The position numbers and the translations under genes are program-made. A stretch of DNA of 64,000 bases, taken from the NCBI RefSeq assembly GCF_900110245.1, contig NZ_FOCZ01000003.1:682001-746000 (forward strand), given 5' to 3'. This document shows positions 16,574 to 25,587 of this stretch, in pieces. Position 1 is the stretch's first letter; the number at the start of each line of letters is the position of its first letter. Source of the stretch: Niastella yeongjuensis. Lineage in GTDB: Bacteria > Bacteroidota > Bacteroidia > Chitinophagales > Chitinophagaceae. The notes under the pieces were generated by a model. That model saw only the letters and a list, made by a program, of their open reading frames with translations, was not told the origin of the DNA and searched no databases.

Positions 16574-19257
16574 TATACCAGACTGTTTAAAGTGACAAAA
16601 TCATCCCCGCTTTCTTCCCAGCCCTCCCGGTATTGCGATAATCCCTGAAGGTCTTCTGATGTTAGTATAGCGGGCGTTATTGAATAGGGACTTGTTTTGT
16701 AATTCGAAAGGGAATTCACTGTTTTGGGGAACTCTTCTCCCAGCAGGTCTATCACCAGCACCAGTACAAACCCCAGGTCCACGATATGGCTTTCATTAAT
16801 CCGTTGTGCAGCTTCATTGAGGGTAACCCTGATAGCCGCGGCCGGTTCGGGTAGAGGAACAGAATAAAACCTGCGTAATAACAGGCGATGACAAAGGATA
16901 TGGATATAAGCAACGGGGTCTTCGGCATTGACTACCGCTTTACCAGCTTCTGTTAATGATTGATCTGCTTCAGGAATATTTTCCATTAATAACCTTACCT
17001 GTGATTGCAGCCAGAAAAGTTCGGCCAGTCTGCCCCGGTTCCCCGATTCACTTAAGAGGACAATACCGCGTTCTATGCATTGAAGGGCGCTGTTTAAATC
17101 ATCTACGGAGATATAGACCTTTGTTTCCAATGCAAAAAGCGGACTGTTGGGACATCGTTCCTCTCTTTCGCCCAGTAACTCCAGCGCCCGCATAAAATCG
17201 GTTTCCGTGATGGCGATCTTTACTTTACGAATAATATAGCGTTCCCAATCGAGGGTATCAACCTGGCGGGATTCCTTTTCCGACAATTGGATCCCTATCC
17301 TGGGGGCCAGCCAGCTCTTCATGGTCAATGAATACTCTATAAGGTTGGCGGCAATGGAAGATTCTATACCTTTTATCCATCGTTCTTCAAGGGTTTGCAC
17401 ATTGTCTTCCCCAAGCGCCAGGCGATGGTACATTTCTTCCGCTCTTGCATCTGGTGTTTCCTGTTGCGAATAATATTCAACAGCCTTTCGGTGAAGCATT
17501 TTTACCTCACTCAATTTATCCCGGATGAGCAACCGTAACATGGGCTGCCGGATCTCTGTTCTATATACCAGATTTTCTTTTTCTCCTGTTTGAACCAGGG
17601 ACTGTTCCCGTTTTAAAGTAAGGAACAACTCGTGGGCATCGGCTGGCCCATTTACAAAGATCTCGCATACGGGTGAAAGTACATTCAGGATGATCTCGGG
17701 CGTTACGGTGCGAAGTACCATACCGGGGTGAGCGATCTTCCGAACCCGTTCGTCATGTATGTGAGATAAAACCCTTGCATACAGCTGCCCTATCACCAAC
17801 TGTTCATCTACCTGGAATAAGAGCCATTTACGGGTTACCAGTCCTTTGATGCCATCGCTGCTGTTGGCAGCTGATTTATCAGATCGCACCAGGCTTGCGG
17901 CGAGTCTTAACGATAGTGGGTTGCCGCCGATTTGTTTGGCAATGGCTTTTGCCACTTCCTGTTCAACACCGAGGCGTACCAGCAACAATACCTGGTTCTC
18001 GCTATCCAGTTCAGCTAATTTCAATTCGGTGAGTATTTGTGGATCAATGCCGAGATCGGCAATACTGTTCCTGCCGGCAATGATTATTCTCAATACAGGA
18101 CTACTTTGGGTGAGCTGGTACAGCATCCGCCAAAAGGAAGAAAGCCGTTCCTGATCGCGGTAAGAGACTTCTTCGAATGTATCGAAGAATAACAAGGCTT
18201 TCTTCGGCGTATTGCCAGAAATGGATACAACAAGCCGGTTGATGAAATAAGCAAAATTTTCAAACAGATCATAGTCGCTCGAAAAGAATTCATGGATCCG
18301 CCCTGATCTTGCCGCTTGGGAGAATTCTTTGGAGACGATGCGCCCGCGCCTGTCACGAAATTCGCGCACCCGGTCATTGAACTCCAGAACTATATCAGCC
18401 TGTTCGGGGTACTGTTGGCTGATCTGTGAAGCAGCTTCTACCAGCAATGTAAACAGGTCATCGATTCGTAACATAGCCTGGTCAAAGGGCAGGTATGCAA
18501 AAGGGATCCGGCGGCCCTCATCCTGCATATTGTCCCAAAGCAATTTTCCAATCAAGGCTGATTTGCCGATGCCGCCCGGCCCATGTACGGATAATACCGG
18601 CAGCGGTGTGCCGGGATTGAACCATTCCTTTATTTTTTGTAAAGTGCCGGTACTTTTTCCATTGTAAATATGGCGTTGCAAAAAATCGAGTTCTGTATTC
18701 CTGCCGATAAAATTTTCTATGATCAGGTGCTCGAAATTTGTAACAACACTTTTTTTTCGAAGCATTGCTTTTATTTCATCGAGCGGTGGAAGGGTAAGAT
18801 CGATGTTTTCCATCCAGGAAACGATCTGGCAATAGTCTGTCAATTCGTTATACGATAGTTGGTTTGGGTCAGGCAATTCTCCGGATTTCAGGTAGCGTTG
18901 CCACATCTTCATGGTTTGTGTTTGTGGCTGTTCCCTGTTTTTTTCGATCACTGCAAGCATCTCTTCCCGGTTGCTGTAACGGCGGAGTGCCAGCTTGCGG
19001 ATCTCGGGTTTCAGTATAAAAAGATTTTCATAAGCCCGGCCCGGTGCGTACAACATATCTTCATACAACAAAATTCTCGGGCTTTTTTCAGTAGCAGCGG
19101 TAAAAGCAGGTTGCAATGTTTCGGGGTTAAAAAAATGGAGCACCGCGGCTGCCTGTCTGAACGCCCAGCGCGCCAACTCCTCCTGGTCAGTGCTTTCAGA
19201 CTGCTCCATTTTTTTTTGAAAGTTGGCTAGTATTTTATCTGTGATATTTTCTGGCAT
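16573..19257 (-). CDS. STAND-type P-loop NTPase with TPR-like C-terminus
   Basis: The 894-residue protein has a helical N-terminal region (about 1-175), then FIGRNTEL (about 183), the usual entry to a STAND/AAA module. Walker A is GPGGIGKS (about 226-233), Walker B is ALLFFDTFEE (Asp359), the sensor strand is RIIIAGRN (about 390-397) and GGNPLSL (444-450) matches the GxP motif. A winged-helix-like segment follows, and the last about 250 residues are helical repeats of TPR type. STAND NTPases are signal-dependent switches: C-terminal repeats sense a trigger, nucleotide exchange drives oligomerisation, and a linked effector is released. Here the effectors seem to be separate proteins from the same operon. 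No signal peptide is present. The ligand is unknown, and a transcriptional-regulator role (MalT-like) is less likely because no DNA-binding HTH is seen. Confidence 0.85.
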   Translation of the reverse strand: MPENITDKILANFQKKMEQSESTDQEELARWAFRQAAAVLHFFNPETLQPAFTAATEKSPRILLYEDMLYAPGRAYENLFILKPEIRKLALRRYSNREEMLAVIEKNREQPQTQTMKMWQRYLKSGELPDPNQLSYNELTDYCQIVSWMENIDLTLPPLDEIKAMLRKKSVVTNFEHLIIENFIGRNTELDFLQRHIYNGKSTGTLQKIKEWFNPGTPLPVLSVHGPGGIGKSALIGKLLWDNMQDEGRRIPFAYLPFDQAMLRIDDLFTLLVEAASQISQQYPEQADIVLEFNDRVREFRDRRGRIVSKEFSQAARSGRIHEFFSSDYDLFENFAYFINRLVVSISGNTPKKALLFFDTFEEVSYRDQERLSSFWRMLYQLTQSSPVLRIIIAGRNSIADLGIDPQILTELKLAELDSENQVLLLVRLGVEQEVAKAIAKQIGGNPLSLRLAASLVRSDKSAANSSDGIKGLVTRKWLLFQVDEQLVIGQLYARVLSHIHDERVRKIAHPGMVLRTVTPEIILNVLSPVCEIFVNGPADAHELFLTLKREQSLVQTGEKENLVYRTEIRQPMLRLLIRDKLSEVKMLHRKAVEYYSQQETPDARAEEMYHRLALGEDNVQTLEERWIKGIESSIAANLIEYSLTMKSWLAPRIGIQLSEKESRQVDTLDWERYIIRKVKIAITETDFMRALELLGEREERCPNSPLFALETKVYISVDDLNSALQCIERGIVLLSESGNRGRLAELFWLQSQVRLLMENIPEADQSLTEAGKAVVNAEDPVAYIHILCHRLLLRRFYSVPLPEPAAAIRVTLNEAAQRINESHIVDLGFVLVLVIDLLGEEFPKTVNSLSNYKTSPYSITPAILTSEDLQGLSQYREGWEESGDDFVTLNSLV

Positions 19258-19296
19258 ATAAAGCTATCCTCTTAAAAATGGTGGGGTAATGATGCG

Positions 19297-20493
19297 TTAA
19301 AGACCCTCCAGCGAACCCTGTAGTGCCAATAGCCGTTTTCTCAATTCTGCTGGTGGCTGAGCCTGGGACTGCAGGTCTTTCAATACCTGTAATAAGATGG
19401 CGCCGAAATTGGCGTCCGTCACTGTCGCTATAAGCAGGCTGACCTTTATCACGGCCTCAATCAATACCCGCAGCCGCATATTCAGCACTTCCATCTTTTT
19501 TTCGGGTACCGGTAAATTTGTTTTTATAAAATCATAGATAAAAGCCAATACCGCATTGTCGGTAATCGAGGGCCCGCGTTTAAGGATCTCCATAATGGCA
19601 ACATCCAAATCTGCTTCGGTGCATGGGCCAATGATCTCTTCGTTAACTTTACCTGGTTCAACCGATAATGCAGCCCGATCGAAGTCGATCAGTATGATCC
19701 GGCATTTTCTGGGAAATATGCCGGTTGTTACATTGTTGGAAAGGGCAATCAGAAAATCACGGCTATCGGGACGAACATCCTGGTTGTTGAAATTATCCAG
19801 GATGAACCAGTGTTGGTTTTCGAGCCGGGATGCTTTATTCAACACCCAAAGCGCCAGATCGTTTACATATTTTTTCTTATTCGTATTTTCCCCGGGCTGG
19901 CCCGATGTGTCGGCGCCCATCATCATCACCAGGTTGTTGGCGATCTCGGCAGGTCCCATGTCGAGTTCTGTGCCAGGCTCTATGGTAATGGGGTAAGTGA
20001 CTACAATACCTTTAATGCCAGAGAAATGTTCGATATACCTGGCGGAATAGCTCTTGCCGCTTTTCTGCGTACCTGTTACTACCAGTATCGGCTTCAATTT
20101 AGCCGTGTCAGTTACCAGGGTATCTAATTCGCTTCGAAGGCTTTTTCGGTTAACAAAAGGCGTTTGATTGTTGATGATAGTGGATGCCAGAGGATCGTCT
20201 TCCGGAGGCGGCGGGTGTTTAGCTCTTTCCCAGATCTCATTGACTTTGGGAGTCAGCCGTAATTGATACATGTCGAGCAATACTTCCATCCAAATCGGAT
20301 TGTGGCCCCATCCGTCTGCAATACAAAGACGCATGGCGTCCATCAAAACAACCATGGCGTTGCCTTCAGTAAGTTCATTGGGAAGGTTTGTTCCTATAAA
20401 CTGACTGGCAATAAATGCCCGGGGCGATGGCTCAAGGGCCAATCGCTCCAGTATTTTTTCAACGATGAAATCTTTGTCCTGTTGTGAAAACAT
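19297..20493 (-). CDS. Small P-loop NTPase with EAD-like N-terminus
   Basis: This 398-residue protein has a helical N-terminal domain of about 90 residues (MDAMRLCIADGWGHNPIWMEVLLDMY, abbreviated pattern: acidic-GW-..-P..-LL) like adaptor domains of conflict systems. A linker rich in Pro follows, then FVNRKSLRSEL, which resembles the FxGR entry of STAND modules. Walker A is GTQKSGKS (141-148) and Walker B is HWFILDNF (Asp233). It lacks any long C-terminal repeat region, so it is much shorter than its STAND neighbour and may be a partner or regulator instead of a sensor. It lies 8 bp after the phospholipase D gene and 39 bp before the large NTPase gene, in the same operon. Exact family unknown to me. 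Confidence 0.7.
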   Translation of the reverse strand: MFSQQDKDFIVEKILERLALEPSPRAFIASQFIGTNLPNELTEGNAMVVLMDAMRLCIADGWGHNPIWMEVLLDMYQLRLTPKVNEIWERAKHPPPPEDDPLASTIINNQTPFVNRKSLRSELDTLVTDTAKLKPILVVTGTQKSGKSYSARYIEHFSGIKGIVVTYPITIEPGTELDMGPAEIANNLVMMMGADTSGQPGENTNKKKYVNDLALWVLNKASRLENQHWFILDNFNNQDVRPDSRDFLIALSNNVTTGIFPRKCRIILIDFDRAALSVEPGKVNEEIIGPCTEADLDVAIMEILKRGPSITDNAVLAFIYDFIKTNLPVPEKKMEVLNMRLRVLIEAVIKVSLLIATVTDANFGAILLQVLKDLQSQAQPPAELRKRLLALQGSLEGL

Positions 20494-20501
20494 AATTGTG
20501 T

Positions 20502-22058
20502 TTATTCAGTGAACCATGTCTGCCAGGGAATACGTACCATTCCGGGCGGGGTTGGTCCGGTTGCAGGAGCCAGCTCAGGCGTAATGGCTGGTTCCGTATT
20601 GATGGGTCTTGTCTGGTTAAACCAATCGAACTCAAATACCTCCGTGTAATATTTCGCAATGTCACGGGAATAGAAGATCAGGCTGCTATCGCGGTTGTAC
20701 TGGGTACCATCGCTCGACCAGTTATTGCTGCCTACTACAGCGATCTTACCATCTATGATGACCCCCTTGTTGTGCAATTTGCTTTTTTGGATCTTGAACA
20801 TTTTGCGTTTCCATTTGCGTTTGGCAATTAAGAAATCGCTGTTCACCGGTTTTTGACTGGTGCCTACAATAACTCTTACATCCAGTCCGGCCTGCATTTT
20901 TTCACCCACTGCCGTTATGATCTCGTCAAATTTTTCAGCGGGTTTATTGATGTAGGAAAACTGAAGGAACACAGATGTCTTTGCCTTGGAAATGAGATCG
21001 AGTATACCATCTGCATAATTATCGGGACTCATTAACGGTACCACGTCGATGGATTCGCCATTGGCGGCAAAATCTTTTGGTTCGAAAGGATGCGGCTGGA
21101 TCAATACAGCTTCGGGTTGAAAAAATGATTCGGGTACCAGCAGGTCGGGCAGCAGCTGTGCTGCTTCAGGTTCAGGTATATTACTGGCTGCGTCCATATC
21201 GAACTTTATCATTTCTTCGTACAGCGCGGCCAGTTTTTTGTCTTTGATGATCACATGCCATTCCCGATTGCCATTGCGATAGATCACCTGATCGCTGCCC
21301 GGTGCTATGATGGGCTGACTGTTAGGGCTCCAGTTACCGCTGGAAAGCCACATATCTTTGGAGTCGCGTACGGCAACCTTGGTGTGATAGGAATTGTTAA
21401 AAAGCCGCTGCGGCCCTTTTACGGAAGCCTTTACAAATTTCAGTCTGTCGCCCCAGCTTCCCCGTAATTGCTCTTCGCAGTCGGCATCGTTCTTGTCTAC
21501 CTGCAGTATGAGGTCCAGGGTGGCTTCTGTTTCCTCACCTAGTTTCTTTACCGTTTCCAATATATGTTCAGCATAAAATTCATACATGGCTACGGTAAGG
21601 CTTTTTTCTGTTCCTTCCAGAAAGGGCTTTAACATTTTCCAGCCTCTGTCGGGGCCTACATGACAGGTGATATTTTTTACCGGTATCTTTTTTGAATCCA
21701 GCGGAGAAGGATCGGGTGGGGTATAATTGATGTGGGGCGCGGCTTCTGTTTGTACATCTTCCCAAAATCTGATTGGTTCAACACCTTCTACAAGGTCCTG
21801 CACAGATGCTTTTCTTATTTCAACCGGCACGCCGTTGATCTGAACGGGGAGGCCCGTTACAGTCGCTCCCGGTTGCACCACTGCTACAATGACCGGATAT
21901 GGATTGTTTGTATCAAGCTGGCTGAAGCCTGGCCGCAGACCGATCACGGGGGCTTTTACATATTGAGCGCCCTCGGCTTTGATGGCTGCAATGGCTTGTT
22001 CAAGATTGTCCTGGTCATCAAAAGGAGCAGGAGTTGATCCGGAAACATTGACTAACAT
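20502..22058 (-). CDS. Phospholipase D-family protein with two HKD motifs
   Basis: The 518-residue protein carries two intact PLD catalytic motifs: HTKVAVRD (His225, Lys227, Asp232) and HNKGVIID (His429, Lys431, Asp436), each followed by SSGNWS/GSNNWS, so both halves of the active site are present. The first about 95 residues form a separate small domain (APVIGLRPGF ... GLPVQINGVPVEIR). Enzymes of this superfamily cut phosphodiesters in lipids or nucleic acids. The absence of membrane segments argues against cardiolipin synthase, and in this operon a nuclease or phospholipase effector is the simplest reading. It is the second gene of the operon, 34 bp after the V8-like protease and 8 bp before the small NTPase. 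Confidence 0.8.
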   Translation of the reverse strand: MLVNVSGSTPAPFDDQDNLEQAIAAIKAEGAQYVKAPVIGLRPGFSQLDTNNPYPVIVAVVQPGATVTGLPVQINGVPVEIRKASVQDLVEGVEPIRFWEDVQTEAAPHINYTPPDPSPLDSKKIPVKNITCHVGPDRGWKMLKPFLEGTEKSLTVAMYEFYAEHILETVKKLGEETEATLDLILQVDKNDADCEEQLRGSWGDRLKFVKASVKGPQRLFNNSYHTKVAVRDSKDMWLSSGNWSPNSQPIIAPGSDQVIYRNGNREWHVIIKDKKLAALYEEMIKFDMDAASNIPEPEAAQLLPDLLVPESFFQPEAVLIQPHPFEPKDFAANGESIDVVPLMSPDNYADGILDLISKAKTSVFLQFSYINKPAEKFDEIITAVGEKMQAGLDVRVIVGTSQKPVNSDFLIAKRKWKRKMFKIQKSKLHNKGVIIDGKIAVVGSNNWSSDGTQYNRDSSLIFYSRDIAKYYTEVFEFDWFNQTRPINTEPAITPELAPATGPTPPGMVRIPWQTWFTE

Positions 22059-22092
22059 AAATAGTTATTTTCGATTAATGATAACAGGGTGA

Positions 22093-23028
22093 TCATACAC
22101 CGGCCTCTTTCCAGGCTTTTAGATTATCAAATACCGCATCGTGTATGCGGGTGCCTGAGTTCGATTGTTGCCCGCCATAAGCATGAATGCCCACCGCCCA
22201 TCGTACTTTGTCCTTGATAACATAAACCGGACAACCACTTTGTCCACCGGCAGTGTCTGCCTGGTAATATACTTTTTCCGGTTCCACTTTTCCCATTGCC
22301 CTGTTATCGTACCACAAGGTGCCGCTTGTTTTGTCGGAAGGATAGCCGGGAACATTGGCTGGTTTGTTAAGCAGTTCTTCATCGTTATATACCCTGAAAC
22401 CAAAACTGCCCAGGTCCTTTTCAAAAGGAACAGGCAGAATTATGGCACCATAGTCACAGGTCTCCAAACCCGATTCACCCCAGCCTTTAACAGTCCAGAA
22501 TTCAGTTGCGGTAATACTGCCATAAGGAAGTTTAATACCACTTCGCCCGGGCATTACCTGTATTTTTTTTACCCAGCCATTTCTTTCAACAGTCTCCTCA
22601 TTTTTGATATATACGCAATGGCCGGCCGTGATCAATGTTCTGGGGCTTGTGAACCAGGCGGTACCGATCCAGCTGGTATTGTCTGCAGCGGTAATAAGCA
22701 GGGAAGCAATAGCGCACCACGGAAATTTGGAAGTGTCTTCGACCTGTATGCGTTCATCGGTGCCAAAACGTGTTTCACGAATAGATAAACCAAATGTAGC
22801 GGCGCCAATATCTGCGAGCCCTTCCAGATCTGGTATCCTGAAATCTACAATTGAGGATTCCAAAATGGTGCGCGGAATGGTTTCTATCCCCAGGTCTTCC
22901 CCGATGGCCAGTTCGCCCAACTCGCCTATTTGCCCCGCAGAAATTTTTGAGTTGTCCAGGGAAGATTCAGTTCTTACAACGTTTGTTATGGGCGTGTGCA
23001 ATCCGTTTGGTGTGGTACCAATTGTCAT
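22093..23028 (-). CDS. V8/trypsin-like serine protease, first gene of conflict operon
   Basis: This 311-residue protein has an N-terminal region of about 100 residues without a recognised fold, then a V8 (glutamyl endopeptidase)-like protease: TLITAGHCVY (His137), CDYGAIIL (Asp192) and AGGQSGCPVY (Ser264), followed by the late AVGIHAYG strand. Secreted V8 proteases carry signal peptides, but none is visible here (MTIGTTPNGLHTPITNVV is polar), so the protein is predicted to be intracellular or made as a zymogen with its N-terminal region as propeptide. It opens the five-gene minus-strand operon; a weak promoter lies 30-60 bp upstream. With the adaptor-protease at the other end, the operon codes for two distinct proteases, which hints at a proteolytic cascade. 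Confidence 0.8.
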   Translation of the reverse strand: MTIGTTPNGLHTPITNVVRTESSLDNSKISAGQIGELGELAIGEDLGIETIPRTILESSIVDFRIPDLEGLADIGAATFGLSIRETRFGTDERIQVEDTSKFPWCAIASLLITAADNTSWIGTAWFTSPRTLITAGHCVYIKNEETVERNGWVKKIQVMPGRSGIKLPYGSITATEFWTVKGWGESGLETCDYGAIILPVPFEKDLGSFGFRVYNDEELLNKPANVPGYPSDKTSGTLWYDNRAMGKVEPEKVYYQADTAGGQSGCPVYVIKDKVRWAVGIHAYGGQQSNSGTRIHDAVFDNLKAWKEAGV

Positions 23029-23059
23029 GTTGTGAAAAAATTGAACGTATTAGAATTAG

Positions 23060-23091
23060 ATACTTAGCTCAATCCCTGAAAGTCTGTCAAA
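23060..23091 (-). promoter_or_regulatory. Weak candidate promoter of the conflict operon
   Basis: Read on the minus strand, TTTG (23088-23091) lies 20 bp before TAAGTATC (23060-23067), which agrees with the -33 TTTG but only partly with the -7 TAnnTTTG. The spacing and the distance of about 30 bp to the ATG fit. The 160-bp gap separates this operon from the GH78 gene, but read-through from there is possible because no terminator is visible. Confidence 0.3.
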
Positions 23092-23188
23092 AAAGTAAAG
23101 AAGAATTCATCTCAAGTTATTAAGATATTGGCTTGTAAAATCAGGTGTTTTTCACGTATTTTTTGTTGCAACGCCTATTGGTGAATAG

Positions 23189-25564
23189 TTAGATTTGAAT
23201 GATATTTTTTCCTGCCTTCAACCCATATTCTTTTCCTTTCCAGACGAGGGTACCCGTTGTTTTTACCGGGAGCGAGATCTCCATCATCCATTTGCCGTTT
23301 TGTAGTTGATACCTAACGGCAATATTTCCATTAGGGTGCGGCATTGTTCCGGCCAGGCTGGTCAGCTTGCCGGGGTGTGGGGTTATTTTGATCTTTTTAA
23401 AACCCGGTGCATCGCTATCGATGCCTAATACCGTTCTGAAAAACTCAATATTCGGACTGCTGCCCCAGGCATGACAATCACTCCGGGTGTAATCTATATT
23501 GCTGTCTTCCGTCCAGGTGGTAAGGCCGGCGGCTATGTTTTTATACCAGATGTCGAGCCAGTTCATATACTGATCACCCAAACCTGCTTTAACAAGCGCC
23601 TGGTGCAGGTAATACTTAAAATAAATGGTACACTGGGTAAGCGTGCTGTCGGTGAGCAGCCGGCTGGCTACCGCAGTTATATTGGTGCTGTTAAGCATAC
23701 CGGTTAAGATAGCCAGTGAGTTGGTATGTTGGGAGAAACTGTTTTGTTCTTTGGTGTCGGCATATAAACCATGGGCGGCATTCCAGTATTTGCGCTGGAT
23801 GGTTTGTTTCAGCTGCGCTGCTTTTTGGGTGTATTGATTGGTATAATAAGGTATGCCGAGCTGGCTTTCCAAACCGGCGGCCCATTGGTACGCCCACAGT
23901 AGTTGCAGATCAAGTATGGCCGAGCTGCCATCTGATCCTTTGGGTGGTGAACCAACAAACCAGTTTTGGCCATTGGCCCAGTCAACGAAGGTCCAGTAGG
24001 GTGTATTTTTTAAAGAACCATCTGCAGCCTGGTATTTGTTGAAGAACGAAAGGATGGCCCGGGCGCCGGCCAGTTTGCTGCCTATAAAAGTACTGTCGCC
24101 ACGGTATTGCCAGTAATCGTGCAACATGCCAATGTACCACAGCGAGAAGGTAGAAATGATCTGTGTGCCTTTGGAGGGATACCGGCTAAGGGTAACGCCG
24201 TCTGTTAACCGGGAATGGTCCATCAGGTCAATGGCATTGCGGGGCAGCCGGTCATCGGCGCTGTTGTAATACGTGATCATGGCCTGCACACGGGTATCGC
24301 CAATGTATTGCAACTGCTCGTAGTATGGGCAGTCGGTATACGTTTCCCAGGCGTTCAATCGCGCTGTGCGCCAGCCTATTTCGAGTATTTTGTTTATGCC
24401 GGTATCGGTGGTTACAAAGCTGGATGGCTGTTGAAAAGGATAACCGGTAAAGGTGCCGAAGAGATCATCGATCACCAATGGGTCATTTTGCGTTTGTACC
24501 AGTAATTGTATGTATCGAAAAGTACGGAAGTTTAAATTGGTGTATACCTGGTTGTCACTGCCATCGGAAACCAGGCTGTCTTTGCGACCGCTGAAAAGCT
24601 TTCCTTCCACTTCATTGCGGTTCCCTTTACGGGCGCCGTATTTGGTGAATTCGGCCACCAGTGATTCTGCATAACGCAGCGAGATGCCGGCGTTTTTACC
24701 TTTGCTGAAATGCATAGTAACATAGGCATTGGTAAGAAACGTTTGGTCGAGCAATAAAGTCACGGTGGTGTTTGCGGGAATGGTTACCGCCGTTTTATTT
24801 GCCGGGAATCCTGCAGGCATTGCAATACCGGTTGCTTTGCGGCAAACCGGAATGCGTTGATACGTCATTTCCCGCGGTGGCAAAGAGGAAGGCACCAGCA
24901 TCCACCCAAACCCATCCGACAACCCTTTGGGCTGACCGCTGATGAGGTTATTGGCATGGGGCCAGGCGCTGTCGTCGAAAGTAGTGCTCATCCAGTGGTT
25001 GATGGTTTTGTTCCGGTCAACCAGCTCACCAACTGTAGCAGCAAAAAAGCCACCGATAGGGTGGTAGGCATTATCGCGGATACACTTCCAGCTGTTGTTG
25101 GTATTGAGTATTTCTTCTGCTTTGGTATTTCCCTGTACAATAAACGCAGTGCGGAAACTTATTTGTGCTTCGGGCCGGTGATCGGCTTCATTCCACACCA
25201 TGGCGGCAATGGTATTTTTTCCGGCCACCAGGAATGGTGCGAGGTCAACCGTTTCATAGTTCCAGTTGTACAGGTCGCCTCTTGCCGGTCCTAATGATAC
25301 CAGGCTGTCGTTCACATATAATTTGTACCGGTTGTCGGCCGAGACATGAATGATGAAACTGGCTGGTTTGGCCGTCAGTTCAAGCTGTTTTCTAAAATAG
25401 TAAATCCCATATTCACGCCCATCATCACCGGGCGCAGCAATCCAGCTGGCGTTCCAGGCAGTTGGCGGTTCATTGTTGTTGGCCATCGGCCGGGGAGTGG
25501 TGTGGGCGGCTTTGCTAAAAACTACGATCAATGCAGTAATGATGAGCGTGAATCGGAATTTCAT
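23189..25564 (-). CDS. GH78-like alpha-L-rhamnosidase
   Basis: The 791-residue protein has a signal peptide (about 1-20) and the layout of bacterial GH78 enzymes. The N-terminal beta-sandwich (FRKQLEL, SADNRYKLYVN, EADHRPE) is followed by an (alpha/alpha)6 barrel with TDCPYYEQLQYIGDTRVQA (about 410-428), which corresponds to the GH78 DCP.RDE..GW.GD motif, and a late SDCHAWGSSP motif before a C-terminal beta-domain. It should release terminal alpha-L-rhamnose from glycans such as rhamnogalacturonan or glycosides in the periplasm or at the surface. The motif differs from classical GH78 (YYEQLQY instead of RDERLGW), so it belongs to a divergent branch. It is the last gene of the lgt-lnt-propeller-GH78 run, 23 bp after its upstream neighbour. 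Confidence 0.85.
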   Translation of the reverse strand: MKFRFTLIITALIVVFSKAAHTTPRPMANNNEPPTAWNASWIAAPGDDGREYGIYYFRKQLELTAKPASFIIHVSADNRYKLYVNDSLVSLGPARGDLYNWNYETVDLAPFLVAGKNTIAAMVWNEADHRPEAQISFRTAFIVQGNTKAEEILNTNNSWKCIRDNAYHPIGGFFAATVGELVDRNKTINHWMSTTFDDSAWPHANNLISGQPKGLSDGFGWMLVPSSLPPREMTYQRIPVCRKATGIAMPAGFPANKTAVTIPANTTVTLLLDQTFLTNAYVTMHFSKGKNAGISLRYAESLVAEFTKYGARKGNRNEVEGKLFSGRKDSLVSDGSDNQVYTNLNFRTFRYIQLLVQTQNDPLVIDDLFGTFTGYPFQQPSSFVTTDTGINKILEIGWRTARLNAWETYTDCPYYEQLQYIGDTRVQAMITYYNSADDRLPRNAIDLMDHSRLTDGVTLSRYPSKGTQIISTFSLWYIGMLHDYWQYRGDSTFIGSKLAGARAILSFFNKYQAADGSLKNTPYWTFVDWANGQNWFVGSPPKGSDGSSAILDLQLLWAYQWAAGLESQLGIPYYTNQYTQKAAQLKQTIQRKYWNAAHGLYADTKEQNSFSQHTNSLAILTGMLNSTNITAVASRLLTDSTLTQCTIYFKYYLHQALVKAGLGDQYMNWLDIWYKNIAAGLTTWTEDSNIDYTRSDCHAWGSSPNIEFFRTVLGIDSDAPGFKKIKITPHPGKLTSLAGTMPHPNGNIAVRYQLQNGKWMMEISLPVKTTGTLVWKGKEYGLKAGKNIIQI

Positions 25565-25587
25565 CTGGTGAATTTAATATTGATTGA

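Noticed and set aside
16573-19257. MalT-like transcription activator
   Set aside because: The STAND core fits, but no LuxR-type helix-turn-helix is seen at the C-terminus.
20502-22058. PLD protein as cardiolipin synthase
   Set aside because: No membrane segments, an unrelated N-terminal domain and an operon of proteases and NTPases.
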